From contig DASXEJ010000266.1 in assembly GCA_036490175.1 (NCBI GenBank), positions 1 through 35,396 on the forward strand: 35,396 nt of DNA. The letters run 5' to 3'. Both the position numbers and the translations under genes were made by a program. The notes beneath the pieces were generated by a model that was given only the letters and a program-made list of their open reading frames with translations, was not told the DNA's origin and made no database searches. This DNA comes from Pirellulales bacterium (GTDB taxonomy: Bacteria; Planctomycetota; Planctomycetia; Pirellulales; JACPPG01). Positions 16,903-27,469 of the stretch are shown one piece after another (the stretch's first letter is position 1; each line of letters begins with the position of its first letter).

Positions 16903-17976
16903 ATGCGACCATTCCAGGCAAGGCTTTCGGGCGCCTTTACGCTGATCGAGGTACTTCTTGTCGTCGCGATCATCGCCCTTCTCGTCACGCTCAGCATCCC
17001 GGCGATTCAATCCGCCCGTGAGGCAGCGCGGCGGACTCAGTGCACGAACAACATGAAACAATATGGTGTGGCGTTTGCTGGTTTTGAAGGTCAGCAGAAG
17101 ATGTTTCCCGCGGCCCTGACCGGGCGCCTTACTGGGCCGATTTCCCGCGACGCGACCGTCGAGCTCTACGGTTATATGGCAGACCTAATGCCCTTTCTGG
17201 ATGCGCAGTCTGCGAGTGCCGCTTACCATCGCAAAGCAGTGTTTTGCGCGGCGGAGAATGCTTCGGCCATTCGAACCGTTCTTCCGGTGGCGATTTGCCC
17301 GTCGGCACCAGATCGTGACTTGGTTGTCACCGCGACGTTCGTTCCTTCGCTTTCGGTGAGTCAGTCGGTTCGCGACTTCCCGCTGCTTTCCGGTGTCTGG
17401 TCGACACTCGACAAAAAGTACACCGCCACGTACGAAGCAGGGATTTCGGACTACGCAATCCCGCTCGAAGCCGCCAAGGGGTTGGCGCAACGGTTCGGTT
17501 ACGAGTTCTCAAAGGACAGCTTCATTGGCTTGCAAAGCATGTTTCCTGTGCCGATAGGAACCGTCCCAGAAGCGATAACGACGCTCAGTCCGCTCTTAGT
17601 CGGATCGACGACGGTAGAGCTGAAAAAGCAGACGAAGGCGTCCGACATTACGGACGGACTGTCGCATACTTTCGCGCTCACCGAAGTTGCCGGACGGCCG
17701 CAGCGATGGCAAAATGGCTCGTGGACGGGCCTCAACGAGCCGCTTAACGCCGCCTGGGCTGATCCACGCACGGTGCTGCAGATAAATGGCGTCCCTGGAC
17801 CCGATGGCAATCCTTGTCTGTTGCAATGTGACAACTCGACCGAAATCTACAGCTTCCATCCAGCCGGCGTGAACTTTCTCTTCGCCGATGGGCACGTGCA
17901 GACGGTGCCAGCGGGAACGGACCCTCGGGTCATCCTGGCATGGCTGTCCCCGAACCAGGCCGATGCGGCGCCCTGA
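16903..17976 (+). CDS. DUF1559 pseudopilin-like protein
   Basis: The 357-residue protein has a type IV prepilin signal: basic [11 protein letters not shown], then [17 protein letters not shown] with Glu at position +5 if cleaved after Ala11. The next segment [19 protein letters not shown] is the usual start of the DUF1559 domain (N-methylated family common in planctomycetes). [18 protein letters not shown] and the C-terminal [15 protein letters not shown], the H-X9-DG motif, complete it; the family's usual end (DPRV) is present. Proteins of this type are thought to be exported by a type II/IV pilus-like machine and retained at the envelope. GAGGGA precedes the ATG. It is divergent from the MauE-thioredoxin gene and probably cotranscribed with the hydrolase 77 bp downstream. 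Confidence 0.92.
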   Translation: MRPFQARLSGAFTLIEVLLVVAIIALLVTLSIPAIQSAREAARRTQCTNNMKQYGVAFAGFEGQQKMFPAALTGRLTGPISRDATVELYGYMADLMPFLDAQSASAAYHRKAVFCAAENASAIRTVLPVAICPSAPDRDLVVTATFVPSLSVSQSVRDFPLLSGVWSTLDKKYTATYEAGISDYAIPLEAAKGLAQRFGYEFSKDSFIGLQSMFPVPIGTVPEAITTLSPLLVGSTTVELKKQTKASDITDGLSHTFALTEVAGRPQRWQNGSWTGLNEPLNAAWADPRTVLQINGVPGPDGNPCLLQCDNSTEIYSFHPAGVNFLFADGHVQTVPAGTDPRVILAWLSPNQADAAP

Positions 17977-18053
17977 TGGACCGTCCGCAAATGGCCCTTG
18001 GTCACCTCACTTTCCTCGCAGCGTGATCCGACGGTGCCTCCGGAGCGCTACTC

Positions 18054-19016
18054 ATGACATTCGCAGTGTCCTTAATTATTGCGCTCGCACAGCCGGGCGA
18101 AACGCGGGCGGAGTTTGTCGCGTTATTCATGGCGCGCGAATTGCGATATGGCGGCCCTCACAACCAAGAGACGCTGTACCGATATCGTCTCTTTGTTCCG
18201 GAAAGAAAGGAGGGCGTCAAGTATCCTCTTATCGTTTGGCTGCATGGCTGGGGGGAGTCGGCCCGGGACAATGTTCATCAATTGCGGTGGCTCGATTCGC
18301 TCATCTTTCATCCGCCGTGGCGCCGTGGCGACTACCCGTTCTTTCTTCTTGCGGTTCAGTGCCCGCGCGACGACGGCGCTTGGTTTCATGCCGACAAATC
18401 GCATGCGCCGCCTGAAATGATTGACGTGGCCATGGCGGCGGCGGACGATTGCCTGCGCGAATTTCCAATCGATCAGGAGCGCATCACGGTGGCAGGGCTG
18501 TCCAGTGGCGGTTCCGGCTGCTGGGAGCTTGGGATGCGGTATGCTGACCGTCTGGCCGGCGTCGCGCCGCTGGCGGCAGGTGGCATCGATGATAGCCGTG
18601 TAGCGCGACTGATCAACGTCCCCGTATGGGCTTTTCACTCAGCCCGCGACAGCAGCACGACGATAGCCGGCGTCCGGCGCTCAGTAGCGGCGCTCCGGGA
18701 CGCCGGTGGGCGAGCGCATCTGACCGAAATTGATTCGGTGGAACATGACTGCTGGACGCCCGCTTTCGGCGATTACGATCTGCTGGAATGGCTCCTCGCG
18801 CAACACCGAGGTCAAAATGCGCTCGCACCAGGCGCAATCTCGTTTCGCGGACATCTACGACTCGCTTTGCGCGGCTGGAGCGCTTGGCAACTGGCCGTTG
18901 CCGTGCTCGTTCCTCTCGCCTTGGCGACGGCCGTCTGGACCGCCGCTCGTGGTCGGCCCCAAAACGTCGGCGCTACGTCAACCGCCGACGCCAAATCGCC
19001 AGACCGCCAAGGATGA
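18054..19016 (+). CDS. Alpha/beta hydrolase with C-terminal membrane anchor
   Basis: The 320-residue protein has an oxyanion-hole motif LHGWGE (about residues 63-68), a nucleophile elbow GLSSGGSG with Ser150, and candidate Asp199 (SARDSS) and His231 (VEHDCW), completing a triad in the order expected for the esterase/phospholipase-type fold. The N-terminus is weakly hydrophobic and may be a signal. Residues about 278-297 form a clear hydrophobic helix followed by a basic tail, so the catalytic domain is probably membrane-tethered, facing out if the signal is real. CGGAG precedes the ATG by eight bases. It follows the DUF1559 gene by 77 bp. Its last 44 bp overlap the end of the convergent GYF gene. 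Substrate unknown. Confidence 0.82.
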   Translation: MTFAVSLIIALAQPGETRAEFVALFMARELRYGGPHNQETLYRYRLFVPERKEGVKYPLIVWLHGWGESARDNVHQLRWLDSLIFHPPWRRGDYPFFLLAVQCPRDDGAWFHADKSHAPPEMIDVAMAAADDCLREFPIDQERITVAGLSSGGSGCWELGMRYADRLAGVAPLAAGGIDDSRVARLINVPVWAFHSARDSSTTIAGVRRSVAALRDAGGRAHLTEIDSVEHDCWTPAFGDYDLLEWLLAQHRGQNALAPGAISFRGHLRLALRGWSAWQLAVAVLVPLALATAVWTAARGRPQNVGATSTADAKSPDRQG

Positions 19017-19920
19017 AGATGACAACCACTTCGGCGGCCGCCCAACTACTCCACGACCATCGCCTGATGTCGATCACGCCAAGAATCGTTGAAGTGGCCG
19101 AAGGAGAAAGCTCGAGAACCAGCGAGATCCCACCGAGTAAGAGCAGGAATTCTAGCCAGGGGAATCGGCGCGGAACGCCGCGATTCTCGTGCGCCTCCTC
19201 GCTGCCGTGCACTTCGAGAAACCGCTCGACGGGCGGTAGTATTGTCTTTGTACTGCCGCGTGCGGATTCGAGTTCCGTCGCAACGAGCGCGGCCGGTTCC
19301 TGGGATGCCGCGGAAGCCGACAACGATCGCCGAAACAAATTCCTGGGCGACCAGCGGACATTGAACGTCTTCGTATCTCGAGAAGGAGCACAGGGCGGCT
19401 CCCCCGTCGTAGCAGGCGCCGAATCGGTCGCTTTCTCTTCAAGCAGCCCGAATTCAACCAGGCCGGGCTCCGACCGACTCTCAATTGGCGCGCCCAACAC
19501 CGCCAGAATGAGCGATTCAAGATCGTCGACGGCGGCCGTAGCCGGCGCGCCGCGTTCGCCAGTGATGCTTCGCCGCTCCGACTCCAATTGCTCCAGATAG
19601 CCGGCGATCGATTGCCACTCCCCGGGACCGACACGTCGAACCCGATCGCTTGACGCCAGCTTCTGCTCGCGGATCATGGCCACGACGTCGGCAAGCAGCA
19701 AGGGGCCAAGCGTCTGCCCCATGACCTCGACGAGCCATTCTGCATGCGGAGGCCTTAGCAGCAACCCCTCGACGGAATCCGCGCGCCGCCACTCCCCCCT
19801 CTCGTCGCGCACCAAGTCACTTGCAAGGAGCGTGCCTCTACGCATCGCCTTGATAAGATCGGCGAAGCAAAGCGGTCCGAATTCCTGGCCGAGCGATTTG
19901 AACCACCAGCGACCTTCCAT
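18973..19920 (-). CDS. Tandem GYF_2-domain membrane protein
   Basis: The ATG at 19920 is chosen because GGAGG lies seven bases upstream; a start at 19947 would put that site inside the gene. The 315-residue product begins with two GYF_2-like repeats: WWFKSLGQEFGPLCFADL (about 4-50) and WLVEVMGQTLGPLLLADVV (about 60-110), each with the GPL turn and an acidic/Arg-rich end. A disordered Ser/Ala/Glu-rich linker of about 140 residues follows, then two hydrophobic helices (LEFLLLLGGISLVLEL and AAAEVVVIFILGGLAIW) and a basic C-terminus. GYF_2 domains are thought to bind proline-rich or partner peptides at the cytoplasmic face, so an adaptor role is likely. It overlaps the hydrolase gene tail to tail and is the last gene before R2. 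Confidence 0.82.
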   Translation of the reverse strand: MEGRWWFKSLGQEFGPLCFADLIKAMRRGTLLASDLVRDERGEWRRADSVEGLLLRPPHAEWLVEVMGQTLGPLLLADVVAMIREQKLASSDRVRRVGPGEWQSIAGYLEQLESERRSITGERGAPATAAVDDLESLILAVLGAPIESRSEPGLVEFGLLEEKATDSAPATTGEPPCAPSRDTKTFNVRWSPRNLFRRSLSASAASQEPAALVATELESARGSTKTILPPVERFLEVHGSEEAHENRGVPRRFPWLEFLLLLGGISLVLELSPSATSTILGVIDIRRWSWSSWAAAEVVVIFILGGLAIWRRRLT

Positions 19921-20227
19921 CGGTCCACCCTCCTGCAAGACTGACATTCCTCACAAGCAGCGGCGCCGCTCATTCTGGCGATCGAGTTGGCCTCTCGCAA
20001 GATCGTATTCGCTTGATTCCGTTCGACCTCGTTCTTCCCAAAACCACCATGCGATCTCTTGATCGGTCGGATCAGGAAGGCTGTCCCCTTGAGTGACGAT
20101 CTAAGTTGCCAGGGCGCACTCGGCCAGCGTCACTTCCTCACTGCGAGATCGTAGGCGGTAAAGAGTCGTATTAGAATCTGCCGGCTACGCGGGACATTGG
20201 TAGACACCGTGATATGCCGTCGCCAGA
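19921..20227. other. Spacer between the GYF gene and repeat R2
   Basis: These 307 bp hold the ribosome binding site of the GYF gene, at their left end, and otherwise nothing recognisable. The promoter of that gene should lie here; no clear -35/-10 pair was found. Confidence 0.4.
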
Positions 20228-20425
20228 ATTCTGTACCGCGGTACAGAATCGGTTTGAAACCGTGCGAAATCACCGTAAATTGTAGAGCGTTACGGTGTTG
20301 CGCTTGAGTAGTCCATCTGTCCCGAAAATCACTGAATTACCGGGCTTTTTCACGCAATACTCTGCCAATCGCTTCCGCGACTTCTAATCCGCAGGGTCGA
20401 GGTTCGAATCCAGCCGGGCGTACTT
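20228..20425 (+). repeat. Direct repeat R2: palindrome plus half-tRNA
   Basis: This copy pairs with R1 at 8519-8716, in the same orientation, exactly 11709 bp further on. It has the same order of parts: palindrome (arms ATTCTGTACC/GGTACAGAAT around CG, 20228-20249), TTACGG block, CTTTTTCACGCA, half-tRNA. It forms the right boundary of the cysteine-rich cluster. Confidence 0.8.
20377..20423 (+). pseudogene. 3' half of a tRNA-Arg(TCT)-like gene, decayed
   Basis: It has the same CTTCTAA loop, TCCGC strand, TTCGAAT T-loop and CGGGCGT acceptor strand as the copy in R1. The 5' T-stem strand reads CGAGG instead of GCTGG, so the T-arm no longer pairs fully. No 5' tRNA half is present. The reverse strand reads RPAGFEPRPCGLEV. 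Confidence 0.7.
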
Positions 20426-20619
20426 TGCTTTTCCTGTCCATCCGCTGCCAGGTGACGCCAACATCCTTGCCGCTGGACGACTTGGCATCGTCGGAGCCGT
20501 CGCCCCAACCGACACGTTGCGACACCGAGCGAAATGGCAAGTCGTGCGTTTGTGCAAGCTTTTGTGCAAGCTGGCCATCGGTGCCCGTTGCCTTCTGCTG
20601 CTCGATGGTGTGTTGTTCG
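20424..20619 (-). pseudogene. Possible C-terminal tail of a tyrosine integrase
   Basis: The minus strand is open from about 20714 through the half-tRNA to 20337. The part before the tRNA sequence reads GTDGQLAQKLAQTHDLPFRS, then a Ser/Asp-rich stretch. From memory, planctomycete tyrosine recombinases end in low-complexity tails of this kind that run straight into the attachment half-tRNA. No catalytic part (R..H-x-x-R..Y) is present, so at most this is a remnant. Identification is tentative. Confidence 0.35.
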
Positions 20620-20817
20620 TCAGTCCCAATGCTCGTGGTCCCAGAAAACGACCGGGCATTCGTCGCTATCAAAACGGTACGTGTCCAGGCAGCCATGGTT
20701 TCCAGCGCCATCATTCATGAACGGCACCAAATGGTGTGGCATGCTCGGCTCGCATTCAGTCCGCTCGCATAGGACGTGCCCGACGAGTGCATAGGGGTGA
20801 GGGACGCTTGGCCCCAC
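20620..20817 (-). pseudogene. C-terminal fragment of a SMI1/KNR4 (SUKH) family protein
   Basis: The frame contains MPHHLVPFMNDGAGNHGCLD followed by ECPVVFWDHEHWD and a stop at 20620. The spaced signature 'F-x-x-DG-x-G-N...CLD...P-V-x-F-W-x-HE' is characteristic of SUKH proteins, many of which are immunity proteins to polymorphic toxins. The recognisable part is only about 46 residues (20620-20757) against the usual 130-180, and the sequence before it does not continue the fold. I therefore call it a truncated remnant, probably cut by the same events that left the integrase tail. Confidence 0.55.
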
Positions 20818-21236
20818 TCTACTTGGCCTGTATCAATCGGTTCCTCAAATCGGCGACGATCACGATGCCTGCCAACCCCCTCGACTTTACGTGTAGGATC
20901 GGCGCTTCGCCATCGGCATCGTAGACCAAAGCAAACGGCGCTGGCAGGGAATGTGCGCGCATCGACATCCACGATGCGCTCGCGTTTACCCTAGTCATAT
21001 ATATAGAGGGGACATGCCCTGGCCAGATTGGCCAGTTGACGGCGGGATGACGCAATACGAACGCCATACTCAAGGAGTGGCGACGTCATGAAATCGCAGC
21101 GCCGGCAATTTGAGAAACGCGGCGTTTGACTATTTTCCATTTTGCCCCGCCTTGCATTTACACCGCGTTGACGTGCTTAAACCCAGAACATTCGAGTGCC
21201 TGCGTTATGGGCATTCTTTGAGTTGGGTTTGCATAA
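20818..21236. other. Region of small fragments upstream of amt
   Basis: This region holds no convincing gene. A minus-strand frame (20819-21073, LPAPFALVYDADGEAPILHV near its end) looks protein-like but has no recognised family or ribosome binding site. A 13-codon plus-strand frame at 21088-21129 follows a good AAGGAG but is too short to defend as a gene. Confidence 0.3.
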
Positions 21237-21253
21237 CGAACCCTTAAGGTTCG
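21237..21253. promoter_or_regulatory. Palindrome upstream of the amt sigma54 promoter
   Basis: CGAACC and GGTTCG flank CTTAA, about 60 bp upstream of the -24 element, where an activator of a sigma54 promoter could bind. A related run (CTTAAACC) follows at once. It does not match the enteric NtrC consensus, so the regulator is unknown. Confidence 0.4.
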
Positions 21254-21311
21254 CCTTAAACCTTTTCGTAACTGTGGTTTATGGGCATGGCGGCGCCCTA
21301 TGTAGCAACGC

Positions 21312-21327
21312 TGGCACGCGACTTGCT
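21312..21327 (+). promoter_or_regulatory. Sigma54 promoter of amt
   Basis: TGGCAC, five bases, then TTGCT matches the -24/-12 consensus exactly, with the GG and GC dinucleotides correctly spaced (21313-21314 and 21325-21326). Transcription would start near 21337, 80 bases before the ATG at 21418. Sigma54 control fits nitrogen-regulated ammonium uptake. Confidence 0.8.
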
Positions 21328-21417
21328 TACTCGCCAGCCAGCGCGCCAGTTATGTAAGGCGAACGAGCGCGTCCGTGGTTTTTTCCCTGTCACGTCCTTC
21401 TGCTTGGCGAGCTTAAC

Positions 21418-23163
21418 ATGAGATCATTGCGCGCGTGGGTTTCGTTGTGTTGTCTGTTATTGGTGTACCTGGCACCACTAGCAGGTCGAGTCGCGGCCCA
21501 GGACCCTCCGGCTGAAGCGGCGACCGCAGCTGCGGAGCCTGCCGCTGCGGCGCCCCCGGCGGCGAATGTACCGCCCTACTTCACGGCCACGACGCCACCC
21601 GATGCAGACGGCAAGTCGCAAGCTCCTTTCTGGCCTGATCCCACCGGTGGCAAGTCGGGAACTTGGGCCGCTCCCTCGGGAGACACGGCCGGTGGCGGCG
21701 ATGTGCCGGAGAGCCTGAAAGGCCCGGATCTCTACGATCGTATCGCCCACAATTTGTTCTCGATCAACATGGTGTGGACGTTGCTCGCCGGGTTCCTCGT
21801 GATGTTCATGCAGGCCGGCTTCATGCTCGTAGAAACGGGCCTGTGCCGCGCGAAGAACTCCTCGCATACCGCGGCCATGAACCTCATGATTTACCCGCTT
21901 GGGTGCATCGCGTTCTGGGCGTATGGTTTCGCGATTGGCTGGGGTAATTGGTACAACGCCCCGGTCGCCCCTGGCTGGTATTCGCCGTTGGGTCCCGGTA
22001 CTTCGGTTTTGAACGGAGGCATTGGTATAGAAGAGGACACGGCCACACCCGGTATCTACAAGTATGGCCTGTTGGGCACCAAGGGCTTTTTCTTGCACGA
22101 CATGGATGACACGGGCGTAATGGCCCTGTTCTTCTTCATGATGGTGTTCATGGACACCACGGCCACGATTCCCACGGGGGCCATGGCCGAACGCTGGTCT
22201 TGGAAAAACTTTTGCCTGTATGGATTGTGGGTAGCGCTGCCCTATTGCATCTTCGCCAACTGGGTATGGGGCGGAGGCTGGTTGGCGCAGGCTGGCAAAA
22301 ACTGGAGCTTCGGCCACGGTGCCGTCGACTTCGCCGGCTCGGGCGTCGTGCATGCGATGGGTGGATTCATAGGACTTGCCGGCGCCATAGTGATCGGCCC
22401 ACGCATCGGTAAATACATCAACGGAAAGCCGCAGGCCCTGCCCGCTCACCATATTCCGATGGTGGTTTGCGGTACGTTCATTCTGGGTTTTGGCTGGTTC
22501 GGATTTAATCCCGGGTCGACACTCGCCGGCACGGACCTGCGCATCAGCGTCGTGGTGGTGAACACGATGCTGGCGGGCGTGGCCGGCAGCATCATGGCGA
22601 TGCTCACCATGCAAGTCCAAGGGCTCAAGCCTGACCCCTCGATGATGTGCAACGGCATGCTAGCCGGACTGGTGGCGATCACGGCGCCTTGTGCCTTCGT
22701 CGACAGTTGGGCAGCAGTGGTCATTGGCGGCTTGGCTGGCGTCATTGTGGTATTCAGCGTGTTCTTCTGGGACAAGATAGGAATTGACGATCCGGTCGGC
22801 GCCATCTCGGTCCACGGTATCAATGGCCTGTGGGGACTTATCTCGGTGGGCCTGTTCGCTAACGGCAAGTATGGCGGCGGCTGGAATGGTGTCGTACGAC
22901 CCGAAATGGTCGAGAAATACGGTAGCGACGGCGTACGCGGGTTGTTCTTCCACGACGCGTCGCAGTTGAACGCCCAGTTGCTCGATGCGGCAGTAGTCGC
23001 TGCATTCGGCTTTGTCATGGCGTATGTCTGGTTCAAGTTCAGCAACATGATCGCGCCAGTCCGCGTTAGCCGCGAGACCGAACTGGAAGGTCTGGACGTG
23101 CCTGAAATGGGTGCGCACGGTTACCCGGATTTCACACTTTCTTCACACGGTTCGACAACCTAA
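21418..23163 (+). CDS. amt: Ammonium transporter (Amt/MEP/Rh family)
   Basis: The 581-residue protein has an N-terminal signal peptide (to about residue 28) and an unusual Ala/Pro-rich exported extension of about 75 residues before the Amt domain (about 108-560). The transport core is clear: MQAGFMLVETGLCRAKN in helix 1-2, the twin pore histidines His312 (GSGVVHAMGG) and His466 (DDPVGAISVHGINGLWG), GFGWFGFNPGS and the eleven-helix hydrophobicity expected. It conducts ammonium/ammonia across the inner membrane. The region about 180-230 is a longer periplasmic loop than in E. coli AmtB. No glnK/PII gene is adjacent in this window, although amt and glnK are paired in many bacteria. A sigma54 promoter lies upstream and a strong terminator downstream, so it is monocistronic. 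Confidence 0.97.
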   Translation: MRSLRAWVSLCCLLLVYLAPLAGRVAAQDPPAEAATAAAEPAAAAPPAANVPPYFTATTPPDADGKSQAPFWPDPTGGKSGTWAAPSGDTAGGGDVPESLKGPDLYDRIAHNLFSINMVWTLLAGFLVMFMQAGFMLVETGLCRAKNSSHTAAMNLMIYPLGCIAFWAYGFAIGWGNWYNAPVAPGWYSPLGPGTSVLNGGIGIEEDTATPGIYKYGLLGTKGFFLHDMDDTGVMALFFFMMVFMDTTATIPTGAMAERWSWKNFCLYGLWVALPYCIFANWVWGGGWLAQAGKNWSFGHGAVDFAGSGVVHAMGGFIGLAGAIVIGPRIGKYINGKPQALPAHHIPMVVCGTFILGFGWFGFNPGSTLAGTDLRISVVVVNTMLAGVAGSIMAMLTMQVQGLKPDPSMMCNGMLAGLVAITAPCAFVDSWAAVVIGGLAGVIVVFSVFFWDKIGIDDPVGAISVHGINGLWGLISVGLFANGKYGGGWNGVVRPEMVEKYGSDGVRGLFFHDASQLNAQLLDAAVVAAFGFVMAYVWFKFSNMIAPVRVSRETELEGLDVPEMGAHGYPDFTLSSHGSTT

Positions 23164-23258
23164 GTGTGGCTCGACCAAGGCGGTCCGGTAGGTAGAGCCC
23201 CGGACCGGGAGTCTGTCATTGAACTCCTGGCTTCCGCCTAGCCAGAAGGACGCCCGCG

Positions 23259-23299
23259 CTTGGGTGGGTGGTGCAAACCACCTGCCCAAGACGGGTTTT
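23259..23299 (+). terminator. Rho-independent terminator after amt
   Basis: A 14-bp stem (two wobble pairs) from 23259 to 23290 closes on a GCAA tetraloop and is followed by ACGGG and a run of seven T, then ATTTT. It is a strong intrinsic terminator for amt, 96 bp after its stop. Confidence 0.85.
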
Positions 23300-23455
23300 T
23301 TTATTTTGGATGGGCCGCGTCTCACCATCGCACGGCAAAGGCATCCGCCCGCGGCTACTCAGCATTCGTGCGGCGCACCGTCTGGGTCGCATTGACCTGA
23401 CGGCTGAACCTTTGGCGACGGGAAGTCGAGCGCGCGATAGAATCGGGGTCGTTCT

Positions 23456-24583
23456 ATGCCCCAAGCACCATCCATTCGCCGCTGGTTCCAATTCGGCATG
23501 GGGACTTTGTTTGTCCTTGTGACGGCTATGGCGTTACTATTTGCGATGATCGTACCCGCCTGGCGGCAGCGTCACGCCGTGGCGGAGATTGTTGAGCTGG
23601 GGGGCCGAGTTTCTTACGAGTATCAGAGCGTCGGTGCAAAAGCGCCGTTGGCGCCAGCCTGGTTGCGTGACTGGCTTGGAAAAGATTACTTTCAATCCGT
23701 TCACGGCGTGTCGCTTTTTGGCCGCGAATTCAAGAATCCTGACAAGGTCGCCGCAGCGCTCGAACAAATCGCGAGCATGCCAGGTGTTAAGAGCCTGGCT
23801 GTTGCTGGGGCAGGCCTACAGGAAGCGCACTTGGCCAGGATTGGCCAACTTCATGCGTTAACAGACCTCGCGATAAGCGGCAAGGTGACCGACGACTTGT
23901 TGGCGCAGATGGCGATCACTACGCCGCTGAAGAGCCTTGTCATTAGCGGCACCTTTACGGATGCGGGACTCGCACACGTTTTGCCTTTGCGACAACTAAA
24001 TCGTTTGATACTGGATGGTCAGATTAGCGGGGCCGGTGTAGCGAGCCTGAAAAGTCTGAAGTCTTTGGATGATCTGAGTCTTTACGGTACTATTGCCGAT
24101 TCCGACCTTTCGCAGGTGGCGACGTTGACGCAATTGCGCTCATTAACTCTGGGCGGAACGGTTACGGACGCGGGGATGGAGCATTTGTTGCCGCTTTCCC
24201 AGCTTGAAAACCTTACCTGCGGCGTCACGCTTCAAGTTGCGTCCGAGTTGCAAAATCAAACCGAGTTTGATTTCCGAGACGTTTCGCCCAGGGGCGTCAT
24301 CGATTATTTTGGGACGAAACACGGTATTCGATACCGCTTCGATGATGCCGTGATCTCTAACGCCGGCATTTCAGTCGATACGATGGTTGTGACCGACGCG
24401 GCGATAAACCTCTCACTCTGCGACGCGCTCGAACGAATCCTGAAACCCAAGGGTCTTGGGTTTTGCATTGAAAATGATCAATTGGTCATTACCACAGCCG
24501 AAAACGCGGAACTAGCGCATCAGGGAATCAACAAACTCCGCCACGCTCTGCTAAATCTCCGCGAAGTGCGGGTCGGCTGGTAG
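23456..24583 (+). CDS. Membrane-anchored LRR-like protein with STN-like C-terminal domain
   Basis: The 375-residue protein has a short basic N-terminus, then one membrane helix (about 13-34, FGMGTLFVLVTAMALLFAMI) typical of planctomycete envelope LRR-like proteins. Residues about 85-265 form repeats with the pattern (LxxLxxLxLxGxxTDAGLxxL), for example LVISGTFTDAGLAHVLPL and LTLGGTVTDAGMEHLLPL; the asparagine ladder is absent. Residues about 275-350 look like the secretin/TonB short N-terminal (STN) fold: VSPRGVIDYFGTKHGIRYRF, then LSLCDALERILKPKGLGF and LVITTAENA. Both parts bind proteins in known cases. The partner here is unknown. A GGGG-type site precedes the ATG. Confidence 0.8.
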   Translation: MPQAPSIRRWFQFGMGTLFVLVTAMALLFAMIVPAWRQRHAVAEIVELGGRVSYEYQSVGAKAPLAPAWLRDWLGKDYFQSVHGVSLFGREFKNPDKVAAALEQIASMPGVKSLAVAGAGLQEAHLARIGQLHALTDLAISGKVTDDLLAQMAITTPLKSLVISGTFTDAGLAHVLPLRQLNRLILDGQISGAGVASLKSLKSLDDLSLYGTIADSDLSQVATLTQLRSLTLGGTVTDAGMEHLLPLSQLENLTCGVTLQVASELQNQTEFDFRDVSPRGVIDYFGTKHGIRYRFDDAVISNAGISVDTMVVTDAAINLSLCDALERILKPKGLGFCIENDQLVITTAENAELAHQGINKLRHALLNLREVRVGW

Positions 24584-24697
24584 CTGTTATCGCATACAGC
24601 TCTTCGCAGACGCAGTGGTATCGTCCGGTAACATGCGCACAAATGATATTGGGCAGTGCCTGGAATCGGGTCGATTCCTGTTTGGTGTTTGTCCGCC

Positions 24698-24722
24698 TTT
24701 ATTCCCCCCAAGGGGGAGTAAA
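24698..24722. terminator. Bidirectional hairpin between convergent genes
   Basis: TTTATTCCCCC pairs with GGGGGAGTAAA (one wobble) around a CAA loop, with A/T-rich flanks on both strands. It lies between the LRR/STN gene and katG, which converge, and can serve both directions. Confidence 0.6.
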
Positions 24723-24801
24723 AAGTTCCCCGGTTTACGCGATCGCTAATTCGTCCGCGGCTCGTTGTGCTGCTCGCAGGCGGCCCTTGTCGAGGTTTTT
24801 T

Positions 24802-27469
<2,668 letters not shown>

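Noticed and set aside
21088-21129. 13-codon frame after AAGGAG upstream of amt
   Set aside because: Too short to separate from chance, lies before the sigma54 promoter, and shows no attenuator-like codons or paired stems.
21478-22620. 380-codon minus-strand frame
   Set aside because: It lies wholly antisense to amt, which has full family motifs, and has no start signal or recognisable product.
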